The notes: generated by a model from the sequence alone, not told the origin. Numbered from the stretch's first letter, positions 46,108 through 59,354 are shown. The stretch: DNA of 64,000 nt from Agrocybe praecox (GCA_964017145.1 OZ024843.1:4110443-4174442), one strand, 5' to 3'. Made by a program: numbers and translations.

Positions 46108-49100
46108 AAAATCAATCATTTCGTAAGTGGCAATGTGAGCGATCTTCGAGTCAGGGGTACTCACGGGGTTTTCTATGACCAGATTCTTGCAATTTTCTCG
46201 ACGCCGTATCTGGATATGCGATGGATCTCGTCGACGTCGAGAACAGAACGGTGGTCGCTTTGTAAGAAGGTGGACTGCTTCGGGCCATTTCGGTCCACAT
46301 CACATGCCTGGGTTATTTTTGGATAGCCTACTTGATGTGCCGAGATTCAATTTCTTAGATATCTTTTTTGTCTCCTCTTCACCATGTTGCTTTTCGTTCG
46401 TTATTATTCTCACAAAGTACATTTGATAGTAACTCCGTTTTCTACCTACTCATATTCTCAACATGTCTTGGACACACTTACATTAATGATCACCTGGAAA
46501 TATCAAGGAAATATAAGATTGTTATTGTGGCACTACGCAGGGCAATGCTACGTTAATATGGGTCATAACCTAACGGCCGTGAATGTACAAATCTCAAACC
46601 AAAGAAGCAAGAACATTGCTATTGATAATCAATGCTCGCCCTGCTAGAGCGCTCAGTAGTCCTGAAATAGTCGTATGGACATGGGGTTTAAGGTTCGCTG
46701 TTCATACAAAAGGCATGCATCTCAAAGAACGAATGAGCGTTACGAAGATATCTCCAAGTGGTGAGTATGGGATTGATGCCTTCCTAATTCTCAGGCTTCT
46801 TCCGAGACTTACCAGTTGGTATCTGACCGATCGCGTATTATAGAATGCGAATAGCGACATCAATGCAATGATTCTATGAACAGCACTTTATAAGCAACGA
46901 GCTTCGTTGCATGCGTGTAATTGTGATAGTTTCACTCGGGAAATAGACGCATGTTGCGCTCTCTATGTGCGTATGCCTAAATCATTTTTGACGACACCTT
47001 CAAGGACGATCAACGCCTGTCGGTGAGCACGATGAATAACAATATCGGAGATTGGCAGATACCCCGATGGACCGATTCACCTGCATATGTAAATTTGTCT
47101 TTCACATGACTTCTTATAGGCCGCATGTTCTATATCGGGAATTTATTGCCCAAAATGGTCAACGCGATATGTATGCGATGTTACGTGGACGTCAGATGCA
47201 GCATGAACACAAATCCCCTGTCATAGATTACAACACAAATCAAGTAGATTGATGGCGTGGCTGGCTACAGTGATGAAGCTCAAGTGCTACTGATTATTTA
47301 AACAATTTATTCGATAGTTGGTTGATGGTTATCGTAGCTTGGCATTTCTACTCCTGCGCTCTCCATTTCGCTCTTCCAATAATCAACTTTGAATCCTTTC
47401 CTACGCACGTCTTCTCTGCGCCCATATCAAAGCAAGACTGTCATACCCGGGTGAAAGGCAACATTGGCGCCGGAGGAACGGGGTGCTCAAGCAGTCCGAA
47501 CACGAACTCAAAAACGTTGTCTAGCTCGCACCGGACAGAGTCCATCCGCAGTCGATAAGAAGGCCTTTGAAAGTTTGTACCTTCGCTGATCCTCTTGTCT
47601 TCTCTGATCTTTCTTGTTTGCTTTTTATCGATCGCCATTCCAAGAACTGGCGACCATTTATATAGAAAACATATGAATCGGCCGCTAAGAAGCATGGAAT
47701 CGGGTAAAGATGACCGGATGCCTACAGAGCTAATACAAGGTAGAACTGGGGGCTTGCTGGAGATGACCTGGCAGCAGGGTGCTGTTCATGTTGAATCAAA
47801 CGTCGTCTTGGAGAGCGGAAAGGCAAGTAGTAAAATTTGGGGAAATTGGCACACAATTGGTGCAGGTTTTGTTCTTTTCCTTATCAATTTTTTCTTCCGA
47901 TTACAAACGCCACAGTAGTCCTGAATTGTGTGAATCATGATTAGCCGCGTACAATTCCCGTCATCGTCGTCACAAGCTATATTCCGTATTTTATTCTGTC
48001 TCATTTTACCTCCAAATATTATCGAGTATTACTGTACTACTGGTAGATATAAATAATTATACCATAATACCTTGATTATACAGTCTATAGTTACTCACAA
48101 TCTGGGATAATAATATCAATGTGAGGCGCATCTTCTTCTAGCATGTGAAACGATCTGTAGTCGTTTGAGTTCGAAAGACAGAATGAGACGAATCGGAATC
48201 GTCTCGGAGGTCCAAACCAAGGTGATAAGGAATGTGTATGGTTGAGTGAGATGTATGAAGAGAATGGAAGTCAGAACGACCATAAAATCGTCCTGAACAG
48301 CGAGCAAAGAGAGAAAAGATGTAAAGATGATGGCCTAGACGTTGGCGCTGCGTGCGCTCGACGTCGTAGAGAACTGAGAGGGTAAATGGGTCGTATATTT
48401 CCCTGACCAAATTACAGACAGCTCTAGAGTGTTTATACTAATTTTACCTGTCCGTAATTACTACTGAGTGGTCCGATTTTCGAGAAATAAAATAAGAGAA
48501 TTAGGCCATTCGAGTGATTAGATACACTGGCGACGCTGTGGGACTAGACGATAGGAGAAAAGAAATTTAGTTCGATAAAATGAGAGAAAATTTTGGGAAA
48601 GCGATAGGGGGATGATGAAATTAAGATAAGGCAAGTGAAAGAGAATGTAATCTATCCCGAATGGAAATATGTACATAAAGGGAAAAGTTCCCTGACACGT
48701 ACAAAAGGAAATTTTATTTATACCCGATTGGAGTAGCATAAGGGTTCGGAATTGACGTGGCATGTGTTTACGACGTCGTTCTTGCTTGTTTGGGGGTGTG
48801 ACGGATACACGTAATTGGTAGTGTGTGCTTCGGAGGAATAAGAAAGGAAGTTTTTCGTTCAGTAGGGTCCCCAATGGTTGACAAGGATCGACGAGGCACA
48901 ATTTTCACAAGTCCGCTTCGGAGTTTGATCTATTTTGATGGCATCACGGCATGACTGGTTCCCTTCCTAAAAATTATCCATTGCCTAAGATTGACAAAAG
49001 ATGGTAATAAGTTCTATAGCATGCTTCATGGTACTACGCAAGGTTCCAAATGGCCCGAAAAGTGACATCCCGGTGATGTTTCCTGCCACACCGGCAGCCA

Positions 49101-49919
49101 TATGGCTGAGCGCTAAGGGCTGTTGAGGGTTGGGTATATATAACTTAGAGGTGCTACCAGTGTTAGTACTGTTGTATATCGGACTAATGTATGCATATGA
49201 CAAATCCAAAGGTTGGTTGAATGAACAAGGGAGCAATGTGTTGGATTTTATAATTATCTACCATAATTATGTATGTATGTATATATATGGTTTTCGGTAG
49301 AAAGTCCATAAGCATAAATGTCGAGCTCGGAACGGAAACGTTTAAAGCAGAATGAGATCACGTCCACATTGGTGGAAAAGAGTATGATGAAGACAAAATG
49401 ACAATAAGTCAGATTCTACCGAATGATCGAGGTGAGTACTGAGCAGCGCGAACGAGTCAAATAGCGAAGAGAGGTTGAACATACTGCAATAACATGATTA
49501 TGATCTACTTGAAAGGGCAATTGGGGGCATGGGATCCCCTCCAGCCACAGTGGCAACATTGGGGTAAGCTGCGGTCTGCACACGAGCTTATCAATGCTGA
49601 GGGAGGGACAAAAGCAGTCTGTGGGTATTGTTTTTGCGCGTCGGACGCGACGTCGACGGTGGCAGCAGTGATGGTGGTGGTGAGAGGCGCATGCATTGTT
49701 TATTGGCTGATTGATTGGTATCGCTCAAGTGAGAACGAGGGATGTATTAGTGTTATGTGGATTGGGGTTTGAAAAAAAGGAAGACGAAAAGCGAAGGCTT
49801 TTATGTGCTCCTGCATGGTTGGTTGACTGGTTTTTATTTATTAATGGCACCAATATAATCTCTTTGAGGCGTCTGGCACGGACTGCGCTTCGGGGTGGGA
49901 TTTAAGTTTGAACCTATTG

Positions 49920-50025
49920 GGTTTCCGGCTTATCGAAGCCCTATGTACCTCGTGGAAGCGATCACCGCACATGAGTATGCCATACCCTGTCATACCCTAA
50001 AGGAGTAATATGTAATATGACAGGA
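49920..50025 (+). repeat. Diverged direct repeat, copy A
   Basis: Shares CTATGTACC, GCGAT-A--GCACA-GAG-ATG and CTAAAGG-GTA-TATGTAATAT with copy B at about 51180-51260, same orientation. Copy A is preceded by GTTTCCGGCTTATCGA, which has a relative at 51008 (GTTTCCGGCTTAATCGA). Confidence 0.55.
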
Positions 50026-50030
50026 TATTA

Positions 50031-50090
50031 GGGGGGTCAGAGTAGCGGTTTTGCTCCGGTTCTCCTCCGAACCGTCAACTCTGACCCCCC
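50031..50090. repeat. Strong hairpin with nested stem
   Basis: GGGGGGTCAGAGT (50031-50043) and its exact reverse complement ACTCTGACCCCCC (50078-50090) flank 34 bases, which contain a second inverted pair around CGGTT and GAACCG. It could be a terminator-like structure, a transposon tip or part of a small foldback element. Confidence 0.65.
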
Positions 50091-50174
50091 CTATTATATG
50101 GAAACCCGGCCTGTCAAGACTTGTAGCCAAACATGGCCCGGCATGCGTTGCCGAACATTCTTGGGTCTTGGCCC

Positions 50175-50847
50175 TAGTGCTGCCGCTGCAGTGCGGTGAC
50201 TTTGTAGTGACTGCGACTGCACTGCAAGATTCGGTCTCCGACACGCTATAAAGTCACGGTGAAGCGTTGATGAAGTCACTGTGCAGGCTCTTGCAGTCCG
50301 TGATATTGAAACCGAATAACGTTGTTCCGGTCGGTAGCACCACTATTTTTTCTTCCTGGAGGACAGATCAGTCTGGGGTAGTCCCCAAAACTTGACATCA
50401 TTTTAGCCATATGGTCTAACTTGGTACCCTGTAACTTTTAAGCATATTCGACAACCTTGTTTTCCTGTATCTTTCTATTTTCCAAATGTTCGTGTTCGGG
50501 TATACGTCATCGCGTTTCGAGTATACCAATTAAAAATAGTGCACTATGTAAGGAAGTTCGAAGAAACCCGAGAAAATATGGATTTTGCTTTCTGCTCTTT
50601 TAAAGGGTGATCCAAATGAAAATCCTGCACTTTTCTTGACGGACTAACAAGCACATATGTTTAATTTTTCGAAAAGCAGAAAAAAACTGCAAAAGCCTGG
50701 CAGAAATAGTCCATGAAGATGTTTTTTTGGTGATCGTGAGAACAAACTTCACAGTCAACTTGCAGCAACTGCATGTCACAGTGAGGCGTAATGCAGTGCC
50801 ACGAGGCGACCACAAAGGCGACTGCACTGCACTCTACGGCAGCACTA
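50175..50847. mobile_element. Candidate MITE-like element with ~50-base inverted ends
   Basis: The left end (50175-50226) begins TAGTGCTGCCG and continues with GCAGTGC and TTTGTAGTGACTGCG. The right end (50792-50847), read in reverse, begins TAGTGCTGCCG and continues with AGTGCAGTCGCCTTTGTGG. The similarity extends a few bases outward (GGCC). The interior codes for nothing recognisable. Target duplications are not clear. Confidence 0.5.
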
Positions 50848-51179
50848 CTTGGCCCATGGAAAAATTAGAGTGCTGCCGATCCCTTGCCGTCGCCGTGATT
50901 ATGTAACTGTAAATATCATAGTGTTATACACAAGTTATACATAGGCGCCGGACGTAGTCATCCAAAAAAGCGCTGAGGGGGTTGAGGGGTATTAAGAGAG
51001 CCTTTAGAGAACCGTTTCCGGCTTAATCGATCTCGACTTACGTTAAAGCTTGAAGTTCGTTCAATCAAGATGAGGATTTATTGCAAACGGTTCCAAGCTA
51101 TGTATGTACCCAGAGTGGGCACATCGATGCTTGAGGATACCGGCTGCTCGAGTTCCGGGCTATTTTTCGAGCTCGACGT

Positions 51180-51262
51180 TCTATGTACCCTCACCTTTCG
51201 GAGGCGATTAGTGCACACGAGCATGTCATAAACTAAAGGGGTAGTATGTAATATAATAAGCC
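51180..51262 (+). repeat. Diverged direct repeat, copy B
   Basis: Counterpart of copy A at 49920-50025. A second diverged pair lies nearby: GTGCTGCCGATCCCTTGCCG at about 50872 and GTGATGCCGATTCCTTGCCG at about 51308, each followed by a GTAACT-TAAA-AT stretch. Confidence 0.5.
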
Positions 51263-52315
51263 GGTATGGTATAGTATGGTGTTACGTCCAAAATGTAACA
51301 ATTTATAGTGATGCCGATTCCTTGCCGTCACCCTAACGTAACTATAAACATAATCCCAATCATAGTGATACCTGCTCGAGTGGCCTATGGGCGAGTCCTG
51401 GATACGGAAGCATGGGACGTGTATTAGGCCTGAGATAATATAAATTTAACGGATACTCTTCCTTGATGGCCTGAGTAAGGAGTTTTGTACTGTAAAATCC
51501 CTGTGAGACTTTGGTGAGGGTACGCTTTATGCACTGTGCTGGCCAATGTTCGTGTTTGGTATGTTTCCCATGTCACCCAAAAAAATGCCAAAAGTTGGGC
51601 AGGTGGAAGGATCGTGTAATGGTATCAGACGGGACAACCATAAAAGTGCGAGCAGCAGAGAAGGACTTCATATTGTCGTTTTTGTTTAACTCTGAAGGAG
51701 ACTAAGTATGAGCATAATTGAACAAAATTTGAAACGCTTATGTGCATCACAACCGGGTCGGGTGGCTGGTGACGCGCACCTGACACGGGCACCCTGCATT
51801 TGGGCCCTAGGGTGCGCGGTTACCTCGCGTGTCACGCATGTCACACGCATGGTAACCTCGCTCATTGGGCGTTAAAACCAAGTTAAAACAACCCGCGAAC
51901 GCGGTTTCTGTACGTGGAACGTCTATTTATCCAGTTGAATGAGCTTATATTTCGTCTTACATGATATTTTAAAATTGCCCCATATATGCGATCTGCTCGC
52001 GAGGTTACCAGCGACACAGAAATGACGTGGTATCCTCTATCAGACTAAGACATATATACTGTACCCCACCAAAGTACTTGACCGCTTTTTCATCAGGCGC
52101 AAGCACCTGTCATGGAATTGGTAAAAGGGAGCCATGGGTCTGAATGAAGTGACCATTTAGGCATCTTATTCAACACTATCCTTCAAATTGGCACAACAGT
52201 TCGCACATTTCCTTCAACTCGACACGAACATCGTTAACTTGTTCCTTATATATGTTAAATTTATATTTATATATACTATACATATCCAAATCCTAAATTA
52301 CAATATATACACCGC

Positions 52316-55300
52316 TCATCGCCGTCCCTTGCCCCTCTTCCCTTTCTTCGTTCCTCCTCCTTCCGCAACCACACCCACACCAGCACCAGCACTCACAAGA
52401 CTTATACTCCTTGCAACCCTCTCCGCCTCCTTCAGCTTCTCAACTTCCAAATCCTCATACCCCTCCGCATCAACGACGGCCTGGCGGTCCTGTACATCCC
52501 ACGAGACGTGCTCAGCTTCCGTTTCCTTTCCTCGCCTCCGCTGGCCAAGTTCTCCTAGTCCTCGGTCTCTATGTGCTGGTGTCATGTGTGCAGAATAGGA
52601 TTGAGATTGAGCTTGAGATGAAGACGATTGGAACGGCTCAAACTCCCCACCCACGACCCCTCTAACGGAGGTAGTCGACGACGACCCCCAGAGTTCCTCA
52701 TCGACCGTGCCCAACACGTCCGCGTCCATATCGACCACATTCATCACTGGTACGGGGACTGGTATTACCGGTATTTGACCTGGAAGTGGAATAGGGACGG
52801 AGTTGGGGGTGCGACGATGACCAGGGGCAGGGACATGGGCAGGGACAGGACCAAGTTGACCTTGCCGAGTCCGATCCTCATCATAACTCTCCAACGCATC
52901 CTCCATAAAATCATCCTCGAACTCGTCTTCTCCATACCGCTGCTGCTGCTGCTGCTCGTCATCCTCAAGATCAAACTCATCAAACTCCAAAGCCGTCTGC
53001 ACCTCTCCACCTGCATCACTCGCCCCATGCCCAGGACGACCAGCAGAAGCAGGCGCAGGCGCAGGACCCCGCCCCGACCTCGCACCAGCCTTCGAAGCAG
53101 AAGCAGAGATCCTCCTCCCAATCTTCCCAAGGCCCTCTCCAATGCCTTTAACACCTCTAATCGGACCAGCAGCAGCACCAACAGAAGTATTGCCCATCGT
53201 CGTAGTGGTATAAGCCCCAGGCGCACCATTAGGCCACATCGGCAACTGCGGCTGATGTACTCCTCCTCTCCTCCCACCAAACGTCCTCGAATAGTAATCA
53301 CCCTCGTCGTTAAGGCTGGACGAAATCGCACTAGCCAAAGGGTCCGCCGAAGCCGAGGACGACGACGGCGTGGACACATCGTTCGCTGCTGGGGAGGGGG
53401 CTCCCATCCGCATGTGCAGGCGGGTAGACGTCGCCGACGAGCTCGAAGCGCGTCTATGCCCAATATCGCGAGGCGACGAACCATACACGAACAACTCCTC
53501 TTCCTCCTCGACGACAACTGCACTACTACTACCACTTCCCCTTACTGGAGAGCCCAACCCCAACCCCAGCCCGCCTGCGAGGACGACCTCGACCTCCTTC
53601 CGCACCTCCAACCGCCTCCCGATGCCCTGGAGTGCCTCGAACTGATATCCACGTATCAGTGCATGGTAGTCTTCCCCGTCGATGTCGCCTGCTGTGGATG
53701 ATGTGTACGAAGAGAAGCTGAATTGATGCGAGAGGTAGATCGGCTTGAGTACTTTCGAGTCGGCGGTTCGGTTCTTGGAGTTCGACACGTTGTTAAAGGA
53801 TGGAGAAGACACCGATACGACAGCTGAGAGCGATGTCGACGGAGGAGTATGGTGTGTCGTAATCTCCGTATGCGAGAGATAATCGGCAGGCGAACGAGCA
53901 GCGGCGGTTCTTCCTGCTGTTGTTATACGTGTCGTCGAAGTGGTAGTAGTACTGGTCGTCAGACGCGCCGCAGGCATCACACGCTGTTTAACAACTTGCA
54001 CCGTCGTCGTCGTCGTCGTAGCAGACACATCCTCCATGCCGACCTTCGCCCCTCTTCTCCGGCCCAAACTCCAAACAGCAACCACATTCTCACTCGCTAC
54101 CAGCTCTGCCCTCTCATACCCTCTGCCCTCTTCCCTCTCCTTCGTCCTCTCACCGTATCCCATCGATGCCATTGGCGAGTACCCAGCCGAGGAGGAAGAA
54201 GCACCACCAGCACCACCAGCACCGACATACGCACTCAACGAGCTCATCTTCGGTAACGAGATGCTTGTCATGGCATTAACGACCCCTCCTCCAATCCCAC
54301 TCGCAACCTGCGCCAAACTGCTACTCCCAATCCCACCTAGACTATTCCCCAAAGTACCACTGATACCACTGATAGTACCACCCAACGCCAACGAATTACC
54401 GATCCCTCCGAGACTGCTCCCAATCCCACCGAGACTTGTGCCAAGCCCACTTACGAGATTGGTTCCGAGCGCACTGCTTATCCCGCCCAAGCTGAGAGCA
54501 TCGCCCCGGACGACGCGCTTATCCAGCCATAGCCTGCGCAGGGAAAGTACACCGGACGAAGGGTCGAAGATGAGCACGTCTTGCCAGTTCTTCCCTGCTG
54601 CTGCTGCTGCTTGTGTGGCAGAGGAGGACGATGGATACGAAGGAGAGTACGAGGACGTCCTTTGTCCATATGCATGGGCAGAAGAGGGCGATAGAGGTGA
54701 TGACGGGACTCTATAGCTCGAGGACGCAGACGCATGGGAAGAGGGTAATAATCCAGGCGACGATGCCAGATCGGCATGCGAGACGAACGTAAACGCCAGC
54801 GGAGGAGCAGCCGCGATGCTGCTCCCAATCCCATCCTTATCGAATGATGACCGATCTCTGTCGTTCGTGAATCCAAAAGGCGACGTCGACACCACAGGCG
54901 AGATTGGCGACGGTGATAGAGGGACATTGAGATTCGGTTGAGTAGAAGGAGCAGTCTTCGCCGTCCTCAACCTCGCAAGAGCCTTGACCTGCGTAGCCTT
55001 ATTCTTCCTCCTCATTGTCGCATCCTAAACATAATAAATAAAAATGGTCTTTCAATGAGAGAGAGAAAGAGAGGAAAACGAAACGAAAAAAAAAAACACG
55101 CACATCATCCACTAACCCCTCCACATCCCTGACCCTCCCCTCCAAATGCCACCTCACATCGGCCACCCCACCCAAATGCAACTGAGGCGGATTCACCGCG
55201 AAAATATGCACAGTCCCATTCGTCGTTCCCAAGCCGGCGTACATCCCATCGGGAGCAAAGGAAGTGCAATGCACATGCGCATTCGTACGCCCACGGAAGA

Positions 55301-58300
55301 GCTCATATGTCTGTGTTGGTGTGCGGAGGTTGTGTTCTGCGAATTCGAGCTCTTCAACTTCTGCCGTGTTGGGGTCAATGTCCCCAGCTGGTGAAGGTAC
55401 ACGCGCAGACGACAAAACGACGCCAGGAAGTCCAACCTCGATCCTAAACACCTTGACCCACCGCCCATCCCTCGACCCAACTCCGAGACTCATCCCGTCC
55501 TGCGTGAATTCGAGGCTTGATACGGGCTGAGAACGCGATGCAGGGAATAAGGCGATATGTCGGATTTGGATCCTTGTCTTTGAGGTTGTGTTGCTCGTCG
55601 TCGTCTTCATACCACGCCCGCCAACATCCAGATCAAGCACGCGGACAAAGTACCCTCCTCCTCCTCCTGCACCATCACCACCCGCAGACCGACTCGGCTT
55701 GATCCCACCAGCACCAGCACCTCTACTTCCCCTCCCACCTCTCTCGCTCTCCTTATCCAGACCCAAATACGCACGCCCATCGTCCGCAGGTGCACTCCTC
55801 GACACGAACCTCGTCCCAGGCTGTGGCGGAGGTACGACACTAGTCATACCCAATCCCAACCCCGAAGCGAAACCGAAGCCTCCCAACCCCAGCCTCCCCG
55901 CTGCCGCTCCCAGCCCACCTAACGCACCCGCGCCGATGCCGCTCAACGCGCTGCTCAGCCCTGATCGAGATCCCGAACTGTTGCTCCTGCTCCTGCTGCG
56001 CTGCGAGGTAGTGGTAGTGGTAGTGGTAGTAGTGTGCGATGCGCTGGTGCTAGTGCTCGTGGATGAGAGCCGGCGGAGGTCTTTGACCTCTCTGGTCGCT
56101 GTTGCTCTTGGAACGGGTACGGAAGTCGAGGTCGAGATCGACGGAGGTACAGGTGCGGATGCAGCTATGGAAGAGGACGAAGCACCAGCACCAAAAGGTG
56201 ACACGCAGGCATACGCAAGCAGTCGTCCTTGCATCGTAAATACGGGGTATGGTAGGGTTTCTTCTTCCTCATCATCATCATCATATCCCTCCTCCTCCTC
56301 CTGTCCATACTCCACACCCACCCCTCTTCCTTCCAGTTCTCCTGCTCCTTGTCCTCTTTGTCCTCCTCGCACCCGCCGACCTCCATCCAACCCAGGTAAT
56401 ACAGATACATCAGACAAGTCGTTAATGAACACATTATTATTGTCGTCGATATTGCGGTTATTGCCCTTGTTATTAAAATGCGAATGCTGTTGTAAATGCT
56501 GTTGTTGATATTGCGTTGTATACCCCGAACCCGAATGTGAATGTGAATGCGAATGCGAATAACCCTGCCTCGAAGCAGAAGCAGAAGCCAACCCCGGCTC
56601 GTTCGAGCCCGACGTGGTTAAATTAGTATTAGAACCACCCAAAGGCCTCGTCAGTGTCCCAAAGCCCATAATCTCGTCCTCGTCGATGGTATATACGACT
56701 CGGAACGTGCGAGAGGAGAAAACGTGGATCGTCGGAGGGTTGGTGGTGCTCTGAAGAGGTAATAAGAAATAAGAGGTATTTTAGCGAACGAAGGGGGTAA
56801 AAGAGAGGAAAGCAAGCAGAGAAAAAGACATACCACACCAAACATACCCTCCTTCCCTGTCCGTCCACCAACGACGATCCGACACCCAGGTACACACCTC
56901 CCTCTTCCCATGCCTCCTACGCCGCCTCCATCGCCATCGCTGCAAACCTCAACCCTTCTAACGACCCGATGCGTGCGTAACGAATATACCACCAACAGCG
57001 TCTCATGGTGCCTCTGCTTCTGCCTTTGCTTCTGTCTTTTCCTCCTGCTCGCTTGGTGCATGTCGGACTCAAACTCTTCATCTTTATCTTCCTCGCGTTC
57101 GTGCCCGTCACGAACACCGCCACCTTCACCTGAGGGTGATACACCGCCAACGGTAGTAGTAGTGCTCGACTCGAGCAAGATCCCAATGAGTGGGGTCTCG
57201 TCTCCTCCTTCTTCCGCTCCTCCTCCCGCTTCGAGAGAGGTAGGAAGGACGGCGACGTCTATGATCTTCGTCCTCGTCCTCGTCCGTGGTTTCCGCCGTG
57301 AGGACGAGGACGGCACAGACTCAGACCCAGAGGCAGCGTCGCCTAAGCCCAAAACCGACGTGTCCAAATTGAGGTTCATCAGCTCCTTGATCGATCCTAG
57401 GTCACTGCAGTCATAGATCTGGAGCCCTGGGCCGGCGCCGGCGCCTGCTTGGGCTTGGGCTTCTATGTGTGTTTGTCCTCCTAGCACTGGTGAAGAGGAA
57501 GTGGAAGACCGAGATTGGTGGTATGCGATGGTCAATATCCTCCTACGCGTCGAAAAGAAAGTCAGAAAACAATGAAGAAAGAAAGAAAGAAAAAACACTC
57601 ACCGACCCTCCAAAACGTCCCACTTCGACCAACTAACCACATCTGAGGCTTCCCTAGAGCCCACTCCAGCTCTAGCTCTATCATAACTACCCAACACTCT
57701 AGCACCACCACCACCATCCAACACGACCTTCTCCTGCCCATACGACCCTCCTGCTGCTGCTGTCCTCGTTGTACCACCCAATGGCGCGGATGCACCAGCA
57801 CCAGCACCTGCACCTGCACCTGGATTAACACCAACACCACCCCCAAGGCGCCTCATAGCCTGAGCCAGACCCGAGCCTGAGCCCGATGCTTGCTGTCCTC
57901 CTCCTCGTCCTCCATATCGAAATCGAACCCCCCCTTCCTCATCCTCCTCATCGTACGAATTAAGGCTGGGATTGACACCTCCACCTCCGTGCCCGTGTCT
58001 GTCCCCGTCCTCTTGCCCATAGCCATACCCCACACCCACACCCCTAACCCCCCTCTCCCCCTGCCCACCTCTCATCCCACCCCACGCAAAATCGTCCTCT
58101 TTCTCATATCCGCGCTCGAATTCTTGCTGGTTATGGTCGGATTGCCGTTGGTGCTCGTACTCGTATCCTTGCTGAGGAGGGAGAGGAGGCCTGCGCCGAA
58201 CGACTGGCATAGGTACAGGGACGTACGCGTTGGCGTTGGCGGTGGCATTAGTGTTGCCACCCGCCCGAGGCGCACGTATCGTCCTGTTCAAACTCCCACT

Positions 58301-59354
58301 CGCACTCCCAATTGGCGAATCACGCTCGAACGCCTCTATACCATCACGGTCGGCATAGGCGTCGTTGGGGTCTTGAGAGTCGTCCTGGTCGTGGTCGCGG
58401 TCGTAGTCCGGGTCGTTATTGTCGAAAGACCTCCTGGAAATGAACAGAGAGAGTGGAGAGTCAGCATCGGGGTCTGAGAGTTGTTTTTTGAGAGAGGTAA
58501 AGAGGGAAGAGAGGAGGGTTTTGTATGATGATTCCATTGTAATCGGAATCTTTGAAGGTAGAAGGGGGGAAGGAAGGAAAGCAGTATATTTTAACAAATC
58601 AAGCAAGGAAACGAAACGAACGAGCCATGGCCATGCTCGTCAAGCATGGTACTGTATGGCAAGACGCTGCGCAGGAATAGGCGTGTAAGAGCCGTAAGTA
58701 GCACGGTGATGTGAATGAATGAATGAATGAAAGTTTAAAGTGGAAACTCGGAATGTGAAATGTGAAATGTGAAACGCAAAACTCGAAGGTGGGAAGAGCA
58801 AGAACGAACGAACGAAGCGAGGTAAAACAAAAAAGGGAAAAAGAAGGCAAAGAAGATCCGAGGAAAGATGACATCATCCGACGTCCGCCTTTCGTCGTAG
58901 GTTGATACCAACAAGCAAACGTATAGGAAGAAAGAAAAGAGGAATATAACATGAAAGATAGTAAAACGATGAAGATAGGAATAAAACCAACATACCCAAT
59001 ATCATGGCTTCCTTCTCCTTCATAACCCTCATCCAAATCCAACAAGCTCATCCCCTCACTGCCCATCCGCGCACCTATAGGTGGCAGAACCCGCAAAGGG
59101 GGCGGAGAGTCCGCGTCCACGTCCGTTTGAGGGATGTATGGTTCGGCTGAGGCTGAGGCTGAGAAAGCAAGTCCCGCTAAGTCGTCCATTACTGAGGCTT
59201 CCGCCTCGGTGCCACCGAATCTAGAGTCGGGACTTGGAGTCGTTATCGTCGCCTGGGGTTCAGTAGTATTCGAGCCGGACGACAAGGAGGGTTGTTTGGA
59301 CCGCTTGGGTTTGCTACGTCCACTCGCATTGGCGTTGGAGGAACTTGCTGGCAT
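52316..59354 (-). CDS. Very large BCAS3-like WD40 protein
   Basis: BCAS3 relatives are WD40/PROPPIN-type proteins that bind phosphoinositides and work with PHAF1 at autophagosome formation sites in animals. Five exons (about 58996-59354, 57603-58433, 56835-57542, 55100-56751, 52316-55020) give roughly 2,080 residues, far longer than animal BCAS3 (about 900). Recognisable parts are ASDVVSWSKWDVLEG with RILTIAYHQS, LQIYDCSDLGSIKELMNLNL, TLLVVYSLRTHRVVRRVEV, TIHVFSSRTFRVVYTID, IALFPASRSQPVSSLEFTQD and GVGSRDGRWVKVFRIEVG. The BCAS3-domain core is YELFRGRTNAHVHCTSFA with GTTNGTVHIFAVNP. Between them are long Gly, Ser, Asp/Glu and Gln runs (including HSHSHSHSGS) that look disordered. Introns have clear GT-AG ends with pyrimidine-rich tracts. 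The ATG at 59354 gives MPASSSNANASGRSKPKRSK. G+C content and codon use are higher than in most of the window. The C-terminal ~900 residues have few folded motifs. Confidence 0.75.

Larger units (their letters stand above)
46108..52315. other. Long gene-poor region with diverged repeats
   Basis: No chain of exons with a recognisable domain in 6.2 kb. 46.1-49.0 kb has scattered short frames only. A minus-strand frame at 49505-49696 ends in a Cys/His cluster (QCCHCGWRGSHAPNCPFK), possibly the end of a zinc-binding protein. From 49.9 to 51.4 kb there are diverged direct and inverted repeats, listed separately. 51780-51870 has short hairpins with GTGTCAC and GGTAACC words. Confidence 0.5.

Noticed and set aside
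48518..48901. Minus-strand frame of 127 codons
   Set aside because: AT-rich, Phe/Leu/Tyr-heavy composition typical of chance frames; no splice partners or motifs.
52628..53701. Plus-strand frame of 357 codons rich in Arg
   Set aside because: Shadow of the C-terminal exon of the BCAS3-like gene on the minus strand; composition reflects repeated GA/TC-rich codons.
55588..56508. Long plus-strand open frame of about 300 codons rich in Pro and Val
   Set aside because: It is the reverse frame of the low-complexity BCAS3-like exon; Ser- and Gly-rich codons read backwards stay open. No domain of its own.
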